Notes: generated from the letters alone by a model not told the origin. Positions 32,666 to 45,530 are shown, counted from the stretch's first letter. The stretch is 64,000 nucleotides of DNA from Bisporella sp. PMI_857 (GCA_021307315.1 JAJSPD010000083.1:1-64000); one strand, 5' to 3'. Numbers and translations: made by a program.

Positions 32666-34667
32666 GTTGATGCAGGTTTTGTTCAGCTAAGAACGGAATG
32701 AATGAATGATGGTAAGAACTACTTTACACATAAATGTATGAAACCCAATGTAGATTGGGGCGTATATGAGAACGTTTGGAGAAACGGATGCCTGCATTTG
32801 ATAGTGGACAATGTCAGATATAAACCAAGAGAGCTTTGCCGCTTATGTTGATCTTACTCTCCAACATAGAGCCAAGTTCCTGGAGGAATCGCAACAGACG
32901 AGTGGATGAAGTTGCGGCTCCCAATATTGGGTTCTGTACAGGGGCTGGTTCCTAGAAAAGCTACTAGTCCACCTGGTGCCTAAGCTCCTTTGGGAATTGG
33001 CAATGAATCGAGAGCCTAGATGTATATCCCGGAATGCTTTGTCATCTCAGATCAACTTGCTGCAAGTATTATCTAGTGAGCTTCTTCCTGCGGATGCCTT
33101 CAAGCCACAAGTTAGAGCTAACTAGAAAAAGAATGCAAGGTTTAAGATGATGATAACGCAATTGCTCGTGGCACTCGACACACAGATCACATAGATACCC
33201 ACAGAGATTAGAGACTGGGATTCTATTCTCCGCCGGTCAATTGGTGAACAGAAAATTTAGGAGTAATGATGCTGCTGTGGGATGAAATATTGGGTGGCTG
33301 AGGATGATCCTGGAGGACACATTTTGTGATGTGAGTCGAAGACGCGGCTTTCTTATTGTTCCGTTTCTCTGGCGACATCGATAAAATACTGTTGTTAAGC
33401 ATGTATAACAAACATAATCTGGACAAGTGAATGATGCAGTATACATCGATAGGTAATAACACTGGAGATAAAGTTGTTGTGGGAGAAATGGCGAAGTGAA
33501 CCTGGATGAGGTGGGGTTGGAAGGAAAAAAACAAGCTTTAGCCAAGCCAGAGATTATGCCTGAACTGGACTAGCGAATCCTGTCCAAATTAGAGGCATCA
33601 AATGCTTCGATTTCACATCCGTCTTCCTTACATCTTCCAGGAGGAATCATTTTCACCAACAAGATAAATACACCGTGCCGCCCCCTCTGCTTCTCTACCA
33701 ACTCCATGATCATTCCAACATGTTCAGCAAGATAAGCTGTTGACACATATTCGCCATCGCATACCGTCAGAGTCGAGCCAACTATTCTACAAACTCGATA
33801 GGTATTCATTCTCTCAACATGATTAAGAACTATCTCTACAAATATATGTAATCCCTAATACCTGGCTCTGTCTTTTTCAGCATTGATCAATTTAGGAATG
33901 TCACGTATTTGTTGGTCGCACGTGACCCCATGTTGTATGAATGCATTGAATCAAAGATCACATTGATTGGCTCACACTGGATATGTAAAATTATCTATAC
34001 ATCTGGTCTGGAAAAATGTCTTGAAGTCTCAAGGCCCGATTAGCACCTGCTTTGCGTTGGATTGTTCGTTTCATCTTCTTGCTTGTATGGATGCCATGCA
34101 ATCATACGTTATTTTAATTGTGTTATCAAGAGCTCTTTCTACAAGGCATAAGTGTGACTCATTACAATTGCAGCAAGACGCAAGAATGGAGTGCAGGAGC
34201 CGCTTTGGAGGAATGTGACACTGCCTGCGAGCGCATGTAGTCACCATGATGCAATTATCGATTCGGCCATCGGGTCCCTTTTCGGAGCGGGCCGAAAGAT
34301 GACCTGCCTCTTGCGCATCAACAGGGGTGCCGAACCTGGATATGCGTGCTCGGCACGGCAATGCACTTCCTCGTTGTGGAAGCCCAGCTTTGCCATGCCC
34401 TCATCTCCGGTATATATGCAATGATCTGCAAACGTTATGCATCAACACGAAGTCGTCTTTTTCCCCTTCCATATAATCGCGTACAAGGCGATTGCGACCT
34501 GCTAAGGTTTAATGCCCTTGCAAGCACAGTCGTAATCTCAGCTCTTATTAGAGCACCTCTACTCCAGGTTTGATCAGTTTAACCTCCACCGTTACGGCAT
34601 CGTTTCTTCGTTAGCTTTGACAAGCCTTATTGAGCGTTTTTACTGGAAACGCCTCAAACTAGACAGG
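32666..34667. other. long intergenic region between divergent genes
   Basis: Two kilobases hold the promoters of the mucin-like gene and the subtilisin-like gene. A 79-codon minus-strand frame at 33570-33809 starts with Met and reads plausibly but has no recognisable motif. Other frames overlap on both strands and look like chance. Confidence 0.4.
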
Positions 34668-36232
34668 ATGAAGTTCTATGGTCTTTCAATCGTGCTTTGT
34701 GTAGCCACACCTTTGTTAGCGGCTCCTGCGCGAACGCTCCGGCGTGAGACTTCCATCATCCCAGGCCAATACATCATCCAGCTTCGCCCTGGTGTGTCTG
34801 CCTCGTCTCTTGCTACTCATCTAAACCGACGTGATAGTAATATCCAGAATGTCTACCAGTTCGGGAGCTTCAGTGCGTACACTGTCTCTGCAACTGAATC
34901 TTCCATTGCAGAAATCGAGGCTCTGCCTGATGTCGTGAGTGTTGAATCCGACACGCTTATATTCATCCCACCGCCGCCTACAGACCTCACCCCCCGGGAA
35001 CTACAAACTGCCACCAGCGCACCATGGCATCTTGGTGACGTTTCTCACAAAGTGGCGGGCTCAACAGAGTACGTATTCGACTCAAGCGCGGGTGAAGGGC
35101 AGAGGGCCTATATCCTAGATTCAGGCATCAGATTAAGCCATGAAGAGTTTGAGGGTAGGGCCGTATTTGGCTATAACGCAGTCATTGGAAGTGGGGTGCA
35201 GAACGGGTCAAATACGGATATCGACGGACACGGCACACATGTGGCTGGTATAGTTGCCGGAAAGACCCATGGCGTTGCGAAGAAGGCAACAGTGGTAGAT
35301 GTCAAAGTCGCACAAAATGACATAGTTAGTATTCTATGGTCTCCAACTTCAGGTTTATTGCTTACTAGAAGATTTAGGCACAAACCTCATGGGTCCTTGC
35401 TGGGATTGATTGGGTTGTAAACGATGTTCTGCAAAAGGGTATGTGGATATTCTTAGGGATTCAGCAAATATTTTCCCCTGTCTACCTCATGCATCGAGAT
35501 CTCCTGGATACAGTCCGAAACTGAGGCTAATGTTTCCCAAAGGTATACAGAACTCATCTGTCATAAACCTTTCGCTTGGTGAGTCTATCCTCCCAGTCTC
35601 CTATAACTATGTTTACTAATCTACACCAAGCCGCTGCAACTAGTTCCTTGCTCTTGGATAATGCTGTCACTGCTGCTTTCAACCTTGGAATCCTAAGTGT
35701 TGCTGCAGCAGGAAATAACAATGTAAGTCTACAACCCAATCTGGCCCATCTAACATGGCATAGCCTTGATACTTACCTAATGTTCCACAGGGTCCGGCTG
35801 CAGAATTAACACCAGCCCGTGTTCCTGTAGCTCTTACCATTGGCATGACGAACATAACGCGTGGTCGTACAAATATTATACGTGATATTTATGGTTCAAA
35901 TTGGGGTCCTGAGCTCGATTTCTTTGCTCCAGGTCAAGATATTGTGTCCGCGAGTTACATCTCCGACACTGGTTTATTAAAGAAAACAGGTACAAGTATG
36001 GCCACTCCGCTCGTAGTAGGATTAGTCTGCTATTTGAGGGCGCTCAATGGAGGGAAGCTGAGTCCTGACAAAGTTAAAGAAAGTTTAACACAGCTTGCAC
36101 TGTAAGTCCCACAAATACTCCATTCTCACCTCATTTCCCTTCCAACGGAGCTGATTCTTCTCTAGTAAGGATGCCGTTATAGATCCAAAAGGAAGCCCAA
36201 ATCTCCTTGTCTACAATGGAAGTGGAGCATAA
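34668..36232 (+). CDS. secreted subtilisin-like serine protease (S8, proteinase K type)
   Basis: Six exons close in phase: 34668-35324, 35378-35438, 35543-35578, 35631-35722, 35791-36101 and 36166-36232, 407 residues. A signal peptide (MKFYGLSIVLCVATPLLAAP) is followed by an I9 inhibitor propeptide (SIIPGQYIIQLRPGVSASSL to VVSVESDT). The catalytic triad is complete: Asp in AYILDSGIRLSH, His in DGHGTHVAGIVAG and Ser in GTSMATPLVVG. The oxyanion-hole Asn is in VAAAGNNN. Length is normal for the fungal cuticle-degrading or alkaline protease group. The enzyme should be secreted and self-process its propeptide. It is the most clearly intact enzyme in the window. Confidence 0.93.
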
Positions 36233-36732
36233 GCATATGCATATAATAGATGATTAATTTATCTCAAGGATTAGGAACCTGGAAGGTATCTTATAGATTC
36301 ACCGCTATTAAATCGTAATTTTTTTCACTGTTCTAGTCTACTCAGATTTTGCAAGTGAACATTGCCATCTCTTTTTTGGGGGGGTTTTTTTTTCCGAAGC
36401 GGGCTTGAGCCACTTCTATACTCTAGGACTGACCCATAGCACGTTCAATGACCTATTCGCCATCGCGTGTGATGCCTCTCAAGATACGCTTGATCCATGT
36501 TTGATATTTGTGTCTATTCTCTTAGCAGTAAGGTATACTTAGAGAATATATCCAGGTCCTTTAATCAAAAGATCCGAAAAGAGGTGTTGGTCTCGGGGAA
36601 AAGTGGCTTGATCGGAAAACTACAAAACTTTTGTGCTTGTTCTATTCGTCAGCCTCAGAAAGCAGCCACCCCGACAAGCCCCCACAGAGTCTGCGTATCT
36701 CATGATATATGATAAAATTCCAAAATGAAATA
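36233..36732. other. 3' flank of the protease gene
   Basis: No gene is seen. A homopolymer patch of G and T runs lies near 36375-36393. Confidence 0.4.
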
Positions 36733-37093
36733 CAGTCAAACCCGGATAATTCGGACCCCTTATACCGAAAACCTCCATATTCCAGAAAGGTGGCCTGGAA
36801 CCGCCGATTTTTGGCTGGGTAACTTGGAAACCCTTTTATTTCGGTATCGGAAGAAAGTACAAGGAAATTAGGGAGGCTCCGATATATGCTTCTAATAGGT
36901 ATAGCTTAGTAATACACTAGATTTATAAAGCACGTGATATATGTTTAATAATTATGTATTTTATGCAACACGTGTTATCATTTTTATGCAAATCTGAATA
37001 ATTCTACATTATGCACTCTTTATATATCGGACACCTCTATATACCGGAAGATCGCTCTAGAACAGAGAACTCTGTATTATCCAGGTTTGGCTG
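36733..37093. mobile_element. pogo/Tc1-type MITE
   Basis: The left end CAGTCAAACCCGGATAAT (36733 on) and the right end read backwards from 37093 (CAGCCAAACCTGGATAAT) form imperfect inverted repeats of about 25 bp. Both sides carry a TA (36731-36732 and 37094-37095), the target duplication of the Tc1/mariner/pogo superfamily. The 361-bp element has no coding capacity. The inside is AT-rich and contains further partial copies of the ATTCGGAC / TATACCG motifs. Confidence 0.75.
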
Positions 37094-37590
37094 TAACGCC
37101 AAACCAGAAGAATCAGCCAAAGCCTATCAGTCGTCTACACGATCCTCCTCAGCCAAGCCCAGAATGACTTGCCATGTACGTGACGTGACGGTGTGCTTAT
37201 TTTTCAGTTTTTACAAACGATTGTTTCGAGTCTTTCTTGTTCCCATTATTAAAGTCGCTTTTAGCAATACTTTTTTGGGGGCGATGCTTCACTAAGCCTA
37301 ACTCTTAATTGTAGGAGCTGCGGAGTTCATAAGTTTATGCTACTATTTAATACAATTCGCTGACTGTACGACAGAGGATTAAACCACATGAGTGCTGCGT
37401 ATTTTTGACCCCTGGAATGATGCCCTAATTGCTGACAGTGAGCGCTCTGATTGGCGACATCGTACATCTCACTTGATATTAATTGAACTTTCATAACAGA
37501 CTGCCAAGAAGCTCGGGGGCAGAATCTCTTATAAATGACAGTGGTTCAACCATCTCTAGAAGGGCAGAGATATTCTCTAGCACTCACAAT

Positions 37591-39589
37591 ATGCTTTTCC
37601 GAAGTAAATTATCTCCTCTTTGTGCCGGATCCTTGCTCATTGATCTGCTGCTACACGTTCCTCTTGGAATCAATGCAAAATTCTGCCCACCACTTGGCCC
37701 TGTCTTTGACACACCTACGGCTGTCACAAAACACCCTGACATAATCGTAGCTTCACAAAATCTCTCGACGGCACTAAGAAAAGCAATTCAAGAAGCCTCA
37801 TTCGACGGCAGAACATTTGACCCAAAGAAAGTCTCCTTCTCCATTAACTTTGGATCCATCAATGACGAGCCAGAAACCCCGGTGTTTGAGTATCATCACT
37901 CAGCTTCTCCTGATGCATTTGATTCTTTCAGTTCCGTGAATATTACTGGGGATAGTATCTATAGAATCGGAAGTGTTTCCAAGTTGATGATTCCATATGC
38001 TCTTCTCATTGCCCGAGGTCGTCCTATCCTCAACGAACGAGTGATTGATTTTATACCAGAGCTTCGGATTTTTGCAACATCACAAAAGGAAGAAGGGAGG
38101 CGCCTCACAAATGCCAATCGAGTAGCGTGGAATGAAGTAACAATCGGATCACTAGCATCCCACACCTCTGGGATTGGGCAGTTGTGTATGAACTCACTCT
38201 TATATTTGTAGTCCATCCAGTCATGCAAGCATAGAAAAGCTGACGCGTGCAATTTAGTTGCTCTAACGGATTTGTCAGCCATAGTCCCGGATGAATTGCT
38301 GTCAAAATATGGGCTTCCAGCTCTGGACACACCACAGAAAATTTCCTGTAATGGAAACGAAAGCCAACCACCTTGTACCAGAGAGAGTACGTGTTTATCA
38401 CCTCATATTCCTCTTTTATGTTTTCCGCTAAGCTTAAGTAGCCCTAATTGAGAAAATTGCGGAAAGACATCCGGATCACCACACTTTTGTAGCTCCAGCC
38501 TACAACAACGGCGGATTTATCCTCCTCGCCTACGCCCTCGAGAATCTGACTGGAAAACCCTGGCCAGCAGCAGTTGAGGATCTGATATTCAAGCCACTCA
38601 ACTTAACGAAAACATCCTATACTAGGCCAATTATTAACAATACAGGAGTCATCCCTGTAACTCAAAAATGGTGGGCAGCAGATCTAGGAGATGTATCCGC
38701 GTTCGTTTCACTTCGCTTTCGTTTCTAAGAGAACATATTCTGATTGAAATTTAGAACAGGAGGAATCTTCGCATCAACAAATGATCTCTCGAAACTAGCA
38801 CGCGGCATCTTGAAAAGCACTCTGCTCCCACTTGACGAAACCAGATCATGGATGAAACCTACCACCCACACCTCAAACCCGAATTACTCCTTAGGCGGAC
38901 CCTGGGAGATTCGCCGCGTGAGCCTAAATACCACGAGCGGCGGCCGAACCATCGATCTCTACACCAAAGATGGCTCTTTGGTCAGTTATTTCTCCAGATT
39001 GGTACTCATCCCAGATTTTGGCGCCACGCTGGCTATCAACGTGGCGGGCGAGGGTGCGAGAGCCGTACTCAATACATTATCCGATCTAGTCGTTACGACT
39101 TATCTCCCGCTCTTAGAAAACACTGCCCGACAGCAAACCCTTGCAAAATTCGGGGGATTTTATAAATCTTCAGAGTCGAATTCTTCGATAAGAATTGAGG
39201 CAGATGACGGGCCTGGCTTGATTATCACATCGTGGATAAATAACGGAGTTGATCTCATTGCTGAAACTCTCCCAAGTGCTTTTCAATCTGCTTTATCTGG
39301 TTTTCCAAGGATATACCCGACTGGCCTAGAAAATTCTCTTTGTTCAGAGCCAGGGAGAATGTCTGAGTGTAGAGTGAATGAGATGAGTTATGGAGTGATA
39401 GTTCCATTGACCGAGGACGACTTACAGATATTTACTGATGATTGTGGAGATTGGGGCTATATTGATGTGCTTTCTTATGGCAACGTTGGTTTGCAGGACT
39501 TGGTGTTTAGGCTTTCAGCTGAGGGTGAAGTTTCTCAGATTGAACTTAAAGGCTTTCGGGCAATAATGGACAAGCAGAGCGGGATATGA
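37591..39589 (+). CDS. secreted beta-lactamase/transpeptidase-like serine hydrolase
   Basis: Four exons close in phase: 37591-38185, 38258-38386, 38442-38700 and 38755-39589, about 605 residues. The start gives an N-terminal hydrophobic segment (LSPLCAGSLLIDLLLHVPLG) suitable as a signal peptide. The class C-like motifs are present: SxxK in YRIGSVSKLMIPYALL and YxN in APAYNNGGFILLAYALE. A later YTKDGSLVSYFSRL may be the third motif. The C-terminal 200 residues form an extra domain usual in the fungal members. In fungi such proteins are mostly esterases, peptidases or polyketide-release thioesterases rather than antibiotic-degrading enzymes. No biosynthetic genes lie nearby, so the substrate is open. 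Confidence 0.87.
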
Positions 39590-40249
39590 TAGATATTACC
39601 GCGTTAAAGCAGCAGTTTATTAAGAACTGTCCCTAGGTAGCCGTGGAGAACTTGGGGAGATACCAAATTTGAATATGGTATAAGTTGCATTGAGAAATGG
39701 CAGTCTTGGTCGAGTCTCGAATCTATATCCCCGAAGCTTCCTTGACCTCAATCGACCGACTCTAATAAATGTGTTTATTACTTGACTTCAAGGTTGATTT
39801 GAATTGGTTTCATTTGGGTAATTAATAAGGTTATGCTACATGCCCAGCCTGAGTTCCATGTGAAAAATTCGGCAAGATAAGATACAAGGACGGAAAGCTG
39901 CCAGAATGGGCTGCGAAGCGGCTGCCTAATGGCCCACCCGACCAAAGGTGCTTTGGAAGCCTGTTTTAGTCCTATACAGGTCAGGCTAGCGAGCGATCTA
40001 CTTGCGATCCCTTGGGCCTCTTTCTCCATGGACTCCTGTTGATCACGATGGGAGGGTTAAACCGCAAGCGACAGCCTTCTATCATCTAAATAACGAAGCT
40101 CGAAAAAGGTACAACCTCGAGGAGTATGTTCCAAGAATGCTAGCCGAGAAAATCCACTCCTTCTGCTTATGCCATTACCCAGCATTTACAACCCCGGAGA
40201 GTCTCTGCCCAGGCATGGTCCTGCAGCAAAATGTGACTACATGCCGAAT
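39590..40249. other. intergenic region
   Basis: No supported gene. The plus-strand frame opening at 39990 lacks a Met start and runs into the damaged membrane-protein region. Confidence 0.35.
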
Positions 40250-40821
40250 TCAGTCTAGAAAGGATCACATCAGCCCAAGCCCCAGCACGATTAACTTCGA
40301 GCTTGGCAACGGCGACATTATTAGAGTCATCCATACCCACATTACGCAATTCTACAATTCTAGGCACGGCTGCTTCGCAGTCACCAATCAAGACGACGTC
40401 TGTTACTATTCCACAGTCCGTTTACATTCCAAAAGAGAAGCACGAAACTCGAGGAGCGGCTCAAACAGTCTTCACATCTTGACCTCTACAAGTTGTGACT
40501 GTAACAGCAGCGACGCAATTAACCAATTCGTCAGTTGGTAATGCTGGTGTTTCGAAAGCACAGATGGAGAATGCAGTACTGCCCGGTGCAGCGAAGCCAG
40601 CTATTGCATTGAGCGTTATTGGTCAGTGGCGCAGGCCATTCTTGAAACATCTTGCTAATCAGTATAAAGCCAGTATATCAGTAATTTCAATTTTAAATTT
40701 CGCAGTCATATTGTATAGACGAAGCAGGAGGAAAATCGAAACCACCAGTCAAAAGGCTGTAGAACAGGTAACAACCTATCTGCTCCTTGGAAAAGGACCA
40801 GGCACTCAGAGTGATACATAG
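40250..40821 (+). pseudogene. damaged single-pass membrane protein with Ser/Thr ectodomain
   Basis: In one plus frame a Ser/Thr-rich stretch (SLATATLLESSIPTLRNST, then TTSVTIPQSVYIP) runs from about 40270 and meets a TGA near 40474. It continues in the same frame with VVTVTAATQLTNSSVGNAG. An intron (about 40620-40680, GTCAGT..TATCAG) then joins ALSVIG to VISILNFAVILYRRSRRK, which together make one membrane helix followed by basic residues, and the frame ends at TAG 40819-40821. An overlapping 179-codon frame at 40002-40541 confuses the 5' part. The in-frame TGA and missing N-terminus suggest a pseudogene; a misplaced exon boundary is the alternative. Confidence 0.4.
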
Positions 40822-41877
40822 CGTACGGTAATAGAAGGGAATAATGAGGACAGTTTCAAAGTGATAAATAATATACAGCCAATTTTATTGCAATACTGGT
40901 TTTCCCTATAACACAATGTATATCCGGTAGTTTGTGTAACGTTCCAGGAGGAGGGGGATGGCATTTGTGGGTCCACTTGGCAGACGCCTCGCTCTCCTCT
41001 GCCACGATATACCGGACCCAGCGATTATCAGCAAACAAGGCTTGGAACCTGCATGCCAGCCGCACTTGCTGGGCTCTTCCTCTCATGCCACACTTGCCGC
41101 TAGATCGCCTTGACGTCCCTGATAGAGTAAACAGTGCCGGTGAAGCATCCACACAACCCGTGAGGGGAAGCTGTGTATAAGCTGTGATCCCTCGCGAGCA
41201 ACATGGCGTCCAGGTCCCAAAAACCGTACCGCCGTCTTGCTTGCGGCCTATGCGTTGGACAAAAGTTCGTGCCTTCTTTGGTGGTGCTCAGATGCAGAAC
41301 GGTACCGGGGCTTTTTTGAAACAGCTGCCTGGCTGCTACCTTGTCTACTACCAATGATCTAGTTACTTGGGAGAAAAAAGCTGGACGTGTAACATACTTA
41401 AAACATTGGAATTAAAGGCTGTAAATATCAGTTTCTTTCTTTGTCTTTTCGCGGCCAACACCGGCCAATTTTGTGCCCGCTATCGATCGGGCGGCGGTTG
41501 TATATCATTCTAACCCGACCCGGACCTCGATTCCCCCCTCAGAAGTTCAGTAAAATTACACCAGTCTTTTTATGATCCTTAGTAGGTATTTCCAAATCTT
41601 ATCCACTATGCCATACACCTCTGTTGCCGCGGGCTCTGTGCAGATGCCTGTCCTTGAGAGACTGGATCCTCCTATCATGCGCCTCCCCTTCTGGATCGGT
41701 GGTTATTCAGTGTACAGCTTTTGTATATTTATATTCTGGGGATATTTGTAAAACTCGCCGAAAATTTTTATGCTTTGCTTGAACTGTGAAATCCCCCCTT
41801 CCAAGTGCATAACCAGCCCATAAAATGCACAGTTGAAATGGCCACCAGAAAAACTTGTTACAAATTGATGATATCCG
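40822..41877. other. intergenic region
   Basis: Overlapping short frames on both strands (40856-41354) have no motif. A GC-rich patch lies near 41455-41530. Nothing functional is seen. Confidence 0.4.
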
Positions 41878-42964
41878 CTAGCGCTCATTAGTCAGCTCCA
41901 TTTCTGGTCTGCCCTTCGAGACTCCCTCTCCCGAGCTAACGGCTAATCGCGTATCCTTTGTCTCTTCCACAGCATTCACCGCCGGCTCCGGATCCTCTAG
42001 CGTCCCTTCTATCATCGCTAAGAGCCGTTGTTGTTTCTTGTACATTTTATAGAAACACCAGCTCCCCCACAACTGGGCAGATGAGAAAAGAACGTGTAGC
42101 ATTGGCGTGCTAATCTTGAAGGCGAGCGTCCACCGGGACCACAAACTGCCGAAGAGGTACATCGTGAGTATCGTTTCCGCCGTCGTCCCTGCAAGGGTTG
42201 TGATACAAGCAATTCGGAAAAGCTTGAGAAGGAATTTGTGCGAGGTGGGATACACGCGGTAAAGAATGATTGAGACGTGAGGGAGAAATTCGGAGATAAT
42301 GTCGAAGGCACCTATCCACGTGAATTGTTGGAGACTGATCGCTTGGGATTGAAAGGGAGATGATGGATTAGAGAAACAAACCCCACACAGTGCACAGGAT
42401 GAACTCGATTGTGGCATCCTTTTCCCTCACGAGATTTAAACTGATGGCAATGGCAGATTGTCCAATCAAAATTGTTCCAATGTGATGACCGACACTCACT
42501 GGCGAGATCTTCGGCCTGTAGAATAGCTCAAAGACGTACATTGCAATGAGCATTTGAGCAGCTATTATTAATATATCACCTTGTTTGACATGTTTAGATC
42601 CCGCGTATGGGGAATGGAAAGTTGCACTTCCAAACGCCACATCAATGAAAGGATATGCTGCTAGGACCAGGATCAGAATCTTGGTTGCTCCTGCTATATG
42701 GTGATTTACGAATCCTCTCCTTGTGGTCTCGTCCATCTGAGTGTAGGTCTTGCCATAAATCTTCGCGAGCAGGAAACACTCGAGGATGTAGAAACGGATG
42801 AGGAAGTAAATGATGAAGATGATGCTAATAATGAGCGCGCTGAAAGGAGCAAGACGAGAGATCGACTCAAGGGGTACATGCGTAACATGAGGATCATCAG
42901 TGTCAGATGGGTGAACATGTCGAGAGGCCAGAGAGGTTTCCATCGGCGATCGCAGAGGTACCAA
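41878..42964 (-). CDS. multi-pass membrane protein, TLC-domain-like
   Basis: Two exons, 42964-42382 and 42311-41878, join in phase to 338 residues across a 70-bp intron. A second Met 21 bases in is a possible start. There are about six to seven hydrophobic helices, for example FSALIISIIFIIYFLIRFYI and ILILVLAAYPFIDVAFG. Between helices occurs SVGHHIGTILIGQ, whose paired His recalls the signature of TRAM/LAG1/CLN8 (TLC) proteins, lipid-handling membrane proteins of the ER. The C-terminal 60 residues are hydrophilic and Glu-rich. Related ascomycete proteins are annotated only as integral membrane or TLC proteins. The topology is firm, and the family call is moderate. Confidence 0.78.
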
Positions 42965-43866
42965 TCACCTTGGGCTGGTTGATTGTGGTGTGTAGTTAAG
43001 GAGAGGCGTCAAGAGAACAAAACAGAAAGCTTTACAATCATAAGTACAACCTATGGAGAAAAATAAAAGAGTGGAAGGAGGAAGGAAAAGTTCTAGATGA
43101 TGGCAGTGCACAACAGCCGGTTTGTTTTTAAGGAGGTCTGCGTTTTTGGGGGGAGGGGAGGTTAAAAAAAAACGACATTGCGGGGGCGTTCCGTTGGCTG
43201 GTTCTGTGACCGACCCGTCAACCAGGAAACCCCCGTGTGCAAGTTGAAGTTGATTTTAGCGCAGACTACGCTCACAATCAATTTTAGAATTCCCTTCGTT
43301 TAGAAAAACTTGGTAGGAGGAACGTGGACCAACTCTCACTGCTAGAAACGCTGCTCCAGGGGTACTGTATGTTAAACATACAACGCGAATTTCTTTCTTC
43401 AGGGGCTCTCAGCAGCGCACAGGTGGAAATAAGCCTTTTGCGGGGTCGATCTTTCAGCAACGCACGGGCTTTTAGCCAGGAACGCGCTCCGTATCCCACA
43501 AACAAGCTTTTTGGATCTTAAGCAATCCTTGTCATGCTTGTTCGTATTCTCAAGAATTATCCCACATACGAGGGTTACATTTCAGGGTTTACTTTATTGC
43601 AGTAGCAGTAAGGTTAGTGCTTTTAGGGCTGAGCATAAGACGCGTAATCATATCATACCCTCGGGCTGTACCCTACGAAAACGCTGGGGTGGCGTCCTCA
43701 GCGCATTCTTCCGCAGTAGGTCATAGCTAACTACTGATGCTGACATCCATCACTAAAGCTTGACTTTCAAATCCCTGCCCCTCTTGGATATACAGTCAGC
43801 AGGCAAGGGACTCCTGTAACTACCGTTCCAGCCTTTTGCAGTATGAGTCCACGTTTAATTATGCAT
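42965..43866. other. intergenic region, promoter side of the membrane protein gene
   Basis: No gene is seen. G and A homopolymers lie at 43147-43174. Short frames on both strands near 43284-43726 overlap and lack motifs. Confidence 0.4.
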
Positions 43867-45530
43867 CTAAGCAAAGAACTCAACAGCCTCCCCGACCGTC
43901 ACCTTCATCAGCGCGTCGTGTCGGGGATGTTGATGCACCAGGTGCCAAAGCCGCAGTGAGTACGTCCTGGGCCTTGCCGATGCAGTTGTAACGCCGTGCT
44001 GACCAGCTCCGGTTTCCGCAATAACCTCAGTCTTGCCCAACCTTTGAGCAAGTAGGATCTGACCAAGCGCATTGTTGATCTTGTGGTTGCCAGTATGATT
44101 TAAATATTCCCGCTTCAGCAAGATGTTGGCACCTCTGGCGTGTTCAGTAAGCCTCTTTGCCAGGTGGAGATCGCCTGGTCCGCCCATCCATGGACGGGTA
44201 ATAAGTTTGGTATTCTTTCCAGAGTTCGAGATCATCTTTGATCCTGTTAATACCCTCTTCTAGCTCTGCCAGGCAGTCCGTCAAGGACTCTGGAACTCTC
44301 TGGCCACCAAACTGGCCAAAGCCCGAAAGAAGTAATTTCGGGCCAACCTGACCGCCTGTGTTTGGGACTTCAACTCGATCAACCAAACCAGCTGCTATCG
44401 TAAGATCTTGCGCGGGAATTTCGTTGCCAGCATAAATATCGTTTGCTCTTTCGGCCTCAATAGATGTCTCGATACTCTTGTGGACCCTTGGGACGCAACC
44501 ATTCCTCGGATATCTTTCCTCTAATATCTGGATACAGTATTCTTCGACCCTCTTTGCTCCTCCTCCATCAGACGATTCTGCCAATGTTGTTATGACTTGA
44601 CTCCCAATGATCACACCGCCCACTATCTCTGCCACGGTCAAGAAATGATCTCTGGTGCTAAACCGAACCCGACTGCTATAGGGATATTATCCGAATATAT
44701 CCTGATGCGCTTAACCAAGTCAAGGAATTCGGCGCTTATGGTCCCAGTAACACCCCGTAATACCCATTTGCGACACAACATATATAAAAGCTGTCGGCAA
44801 GGCCACAGAGGAGCTTCCTTCTGTTGTCAGATGTCGAAGGCGCAATGAGGGGGGAATATGACAATCTGCATACACACCTCATTAATAAAGGCTCGGAACA
44901 CTGTCGGAGTAATGCTGACTCGCCCACGCCATGTGCGGAACTTCCTGAAGCTGACAGTTTCCTCAGGTGGTAGGTCCATAATGACTAAACCCATTAATGT
45001 CAGCTTCTTTGCTGTCGTTCACCGCCTTCTCTTCTTCGTAACTCACTAGTAGATTATAATATCCCATAAGGAGCAACTAGCACTTCAAGTCCGTTCTTTC
45101 GTGCCAGCCGGACAATCTATAGAGCCGAGGTAGCTGTAATGCCATTCCTAAGTGCTTGCTGCAAGTTGTCAATTTTTCGGTCGGACGCTGCCTATAGGGT
45201 TGAACGAACAGTGTTGGCAGTTTGAATCGTAGATCCATCCCCAATTAAATCTGTGAAAGGTAAACCAAACTCAATTATATCTGCCATATCTTTAGAATCA
45301 CGGAACTAGTCTGGAGTCGATTAGCGTTATGGACCTACTCCGCCAGCTTCCATACCCAGTAAGATATCAACAATCTCACTTTCTGTTGGATATCCGGCCG
45401 TGAAATGTGCCACCAAACCGGCTGTAATTTGTACAAAATTTGTTTGTAATAGAATCAAATCTTTCCTGTTTGAAATCGGGACAATTAAAGAGTTAATAAC
45501 GTACCCTTCCGTCATTCTTGCATTACGCAA
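43867..45530 (-). pseudogene. decayed and truncated bifunctional tryptophan synthase
   Basis: Successive pieces in different minus frames match fungal tryptophan synthase in order. The alpha domain is seen as FTAGYPTESEIVDILLGMEAGG (about 45395), DIIEFGLPFTDLIGDGSTIQ (about 45270), PLIAPSTSDN (about 44830) and DHFLTVAEIVGGVIIGSQ (about 44640). The linker and beta domain follow as [20 protein letters not shown] (about 44300) and [20 protein letters not shown] (about 44080), ending after ETGAGQHGV (about 44000). The alpha part has several frame changes and stops, and changes such as FTDPIADG to FTDLIGDG. The last 300 or so beta residues are absent. The enzyme normally makes tryptophan from indole-glycerol phosphate and serine; this copy cannot. 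An intact gene is presumably elsewhere. Confidence 0.88.

Noticed and set aside
40002..40541. 179-codon plus frame without a Met start
   Set aside because: No motif is recognised, and the better-supported Ser/Thr-rich frame with the membrane helix overlaps it. Kept only as part of the pseudogene note.
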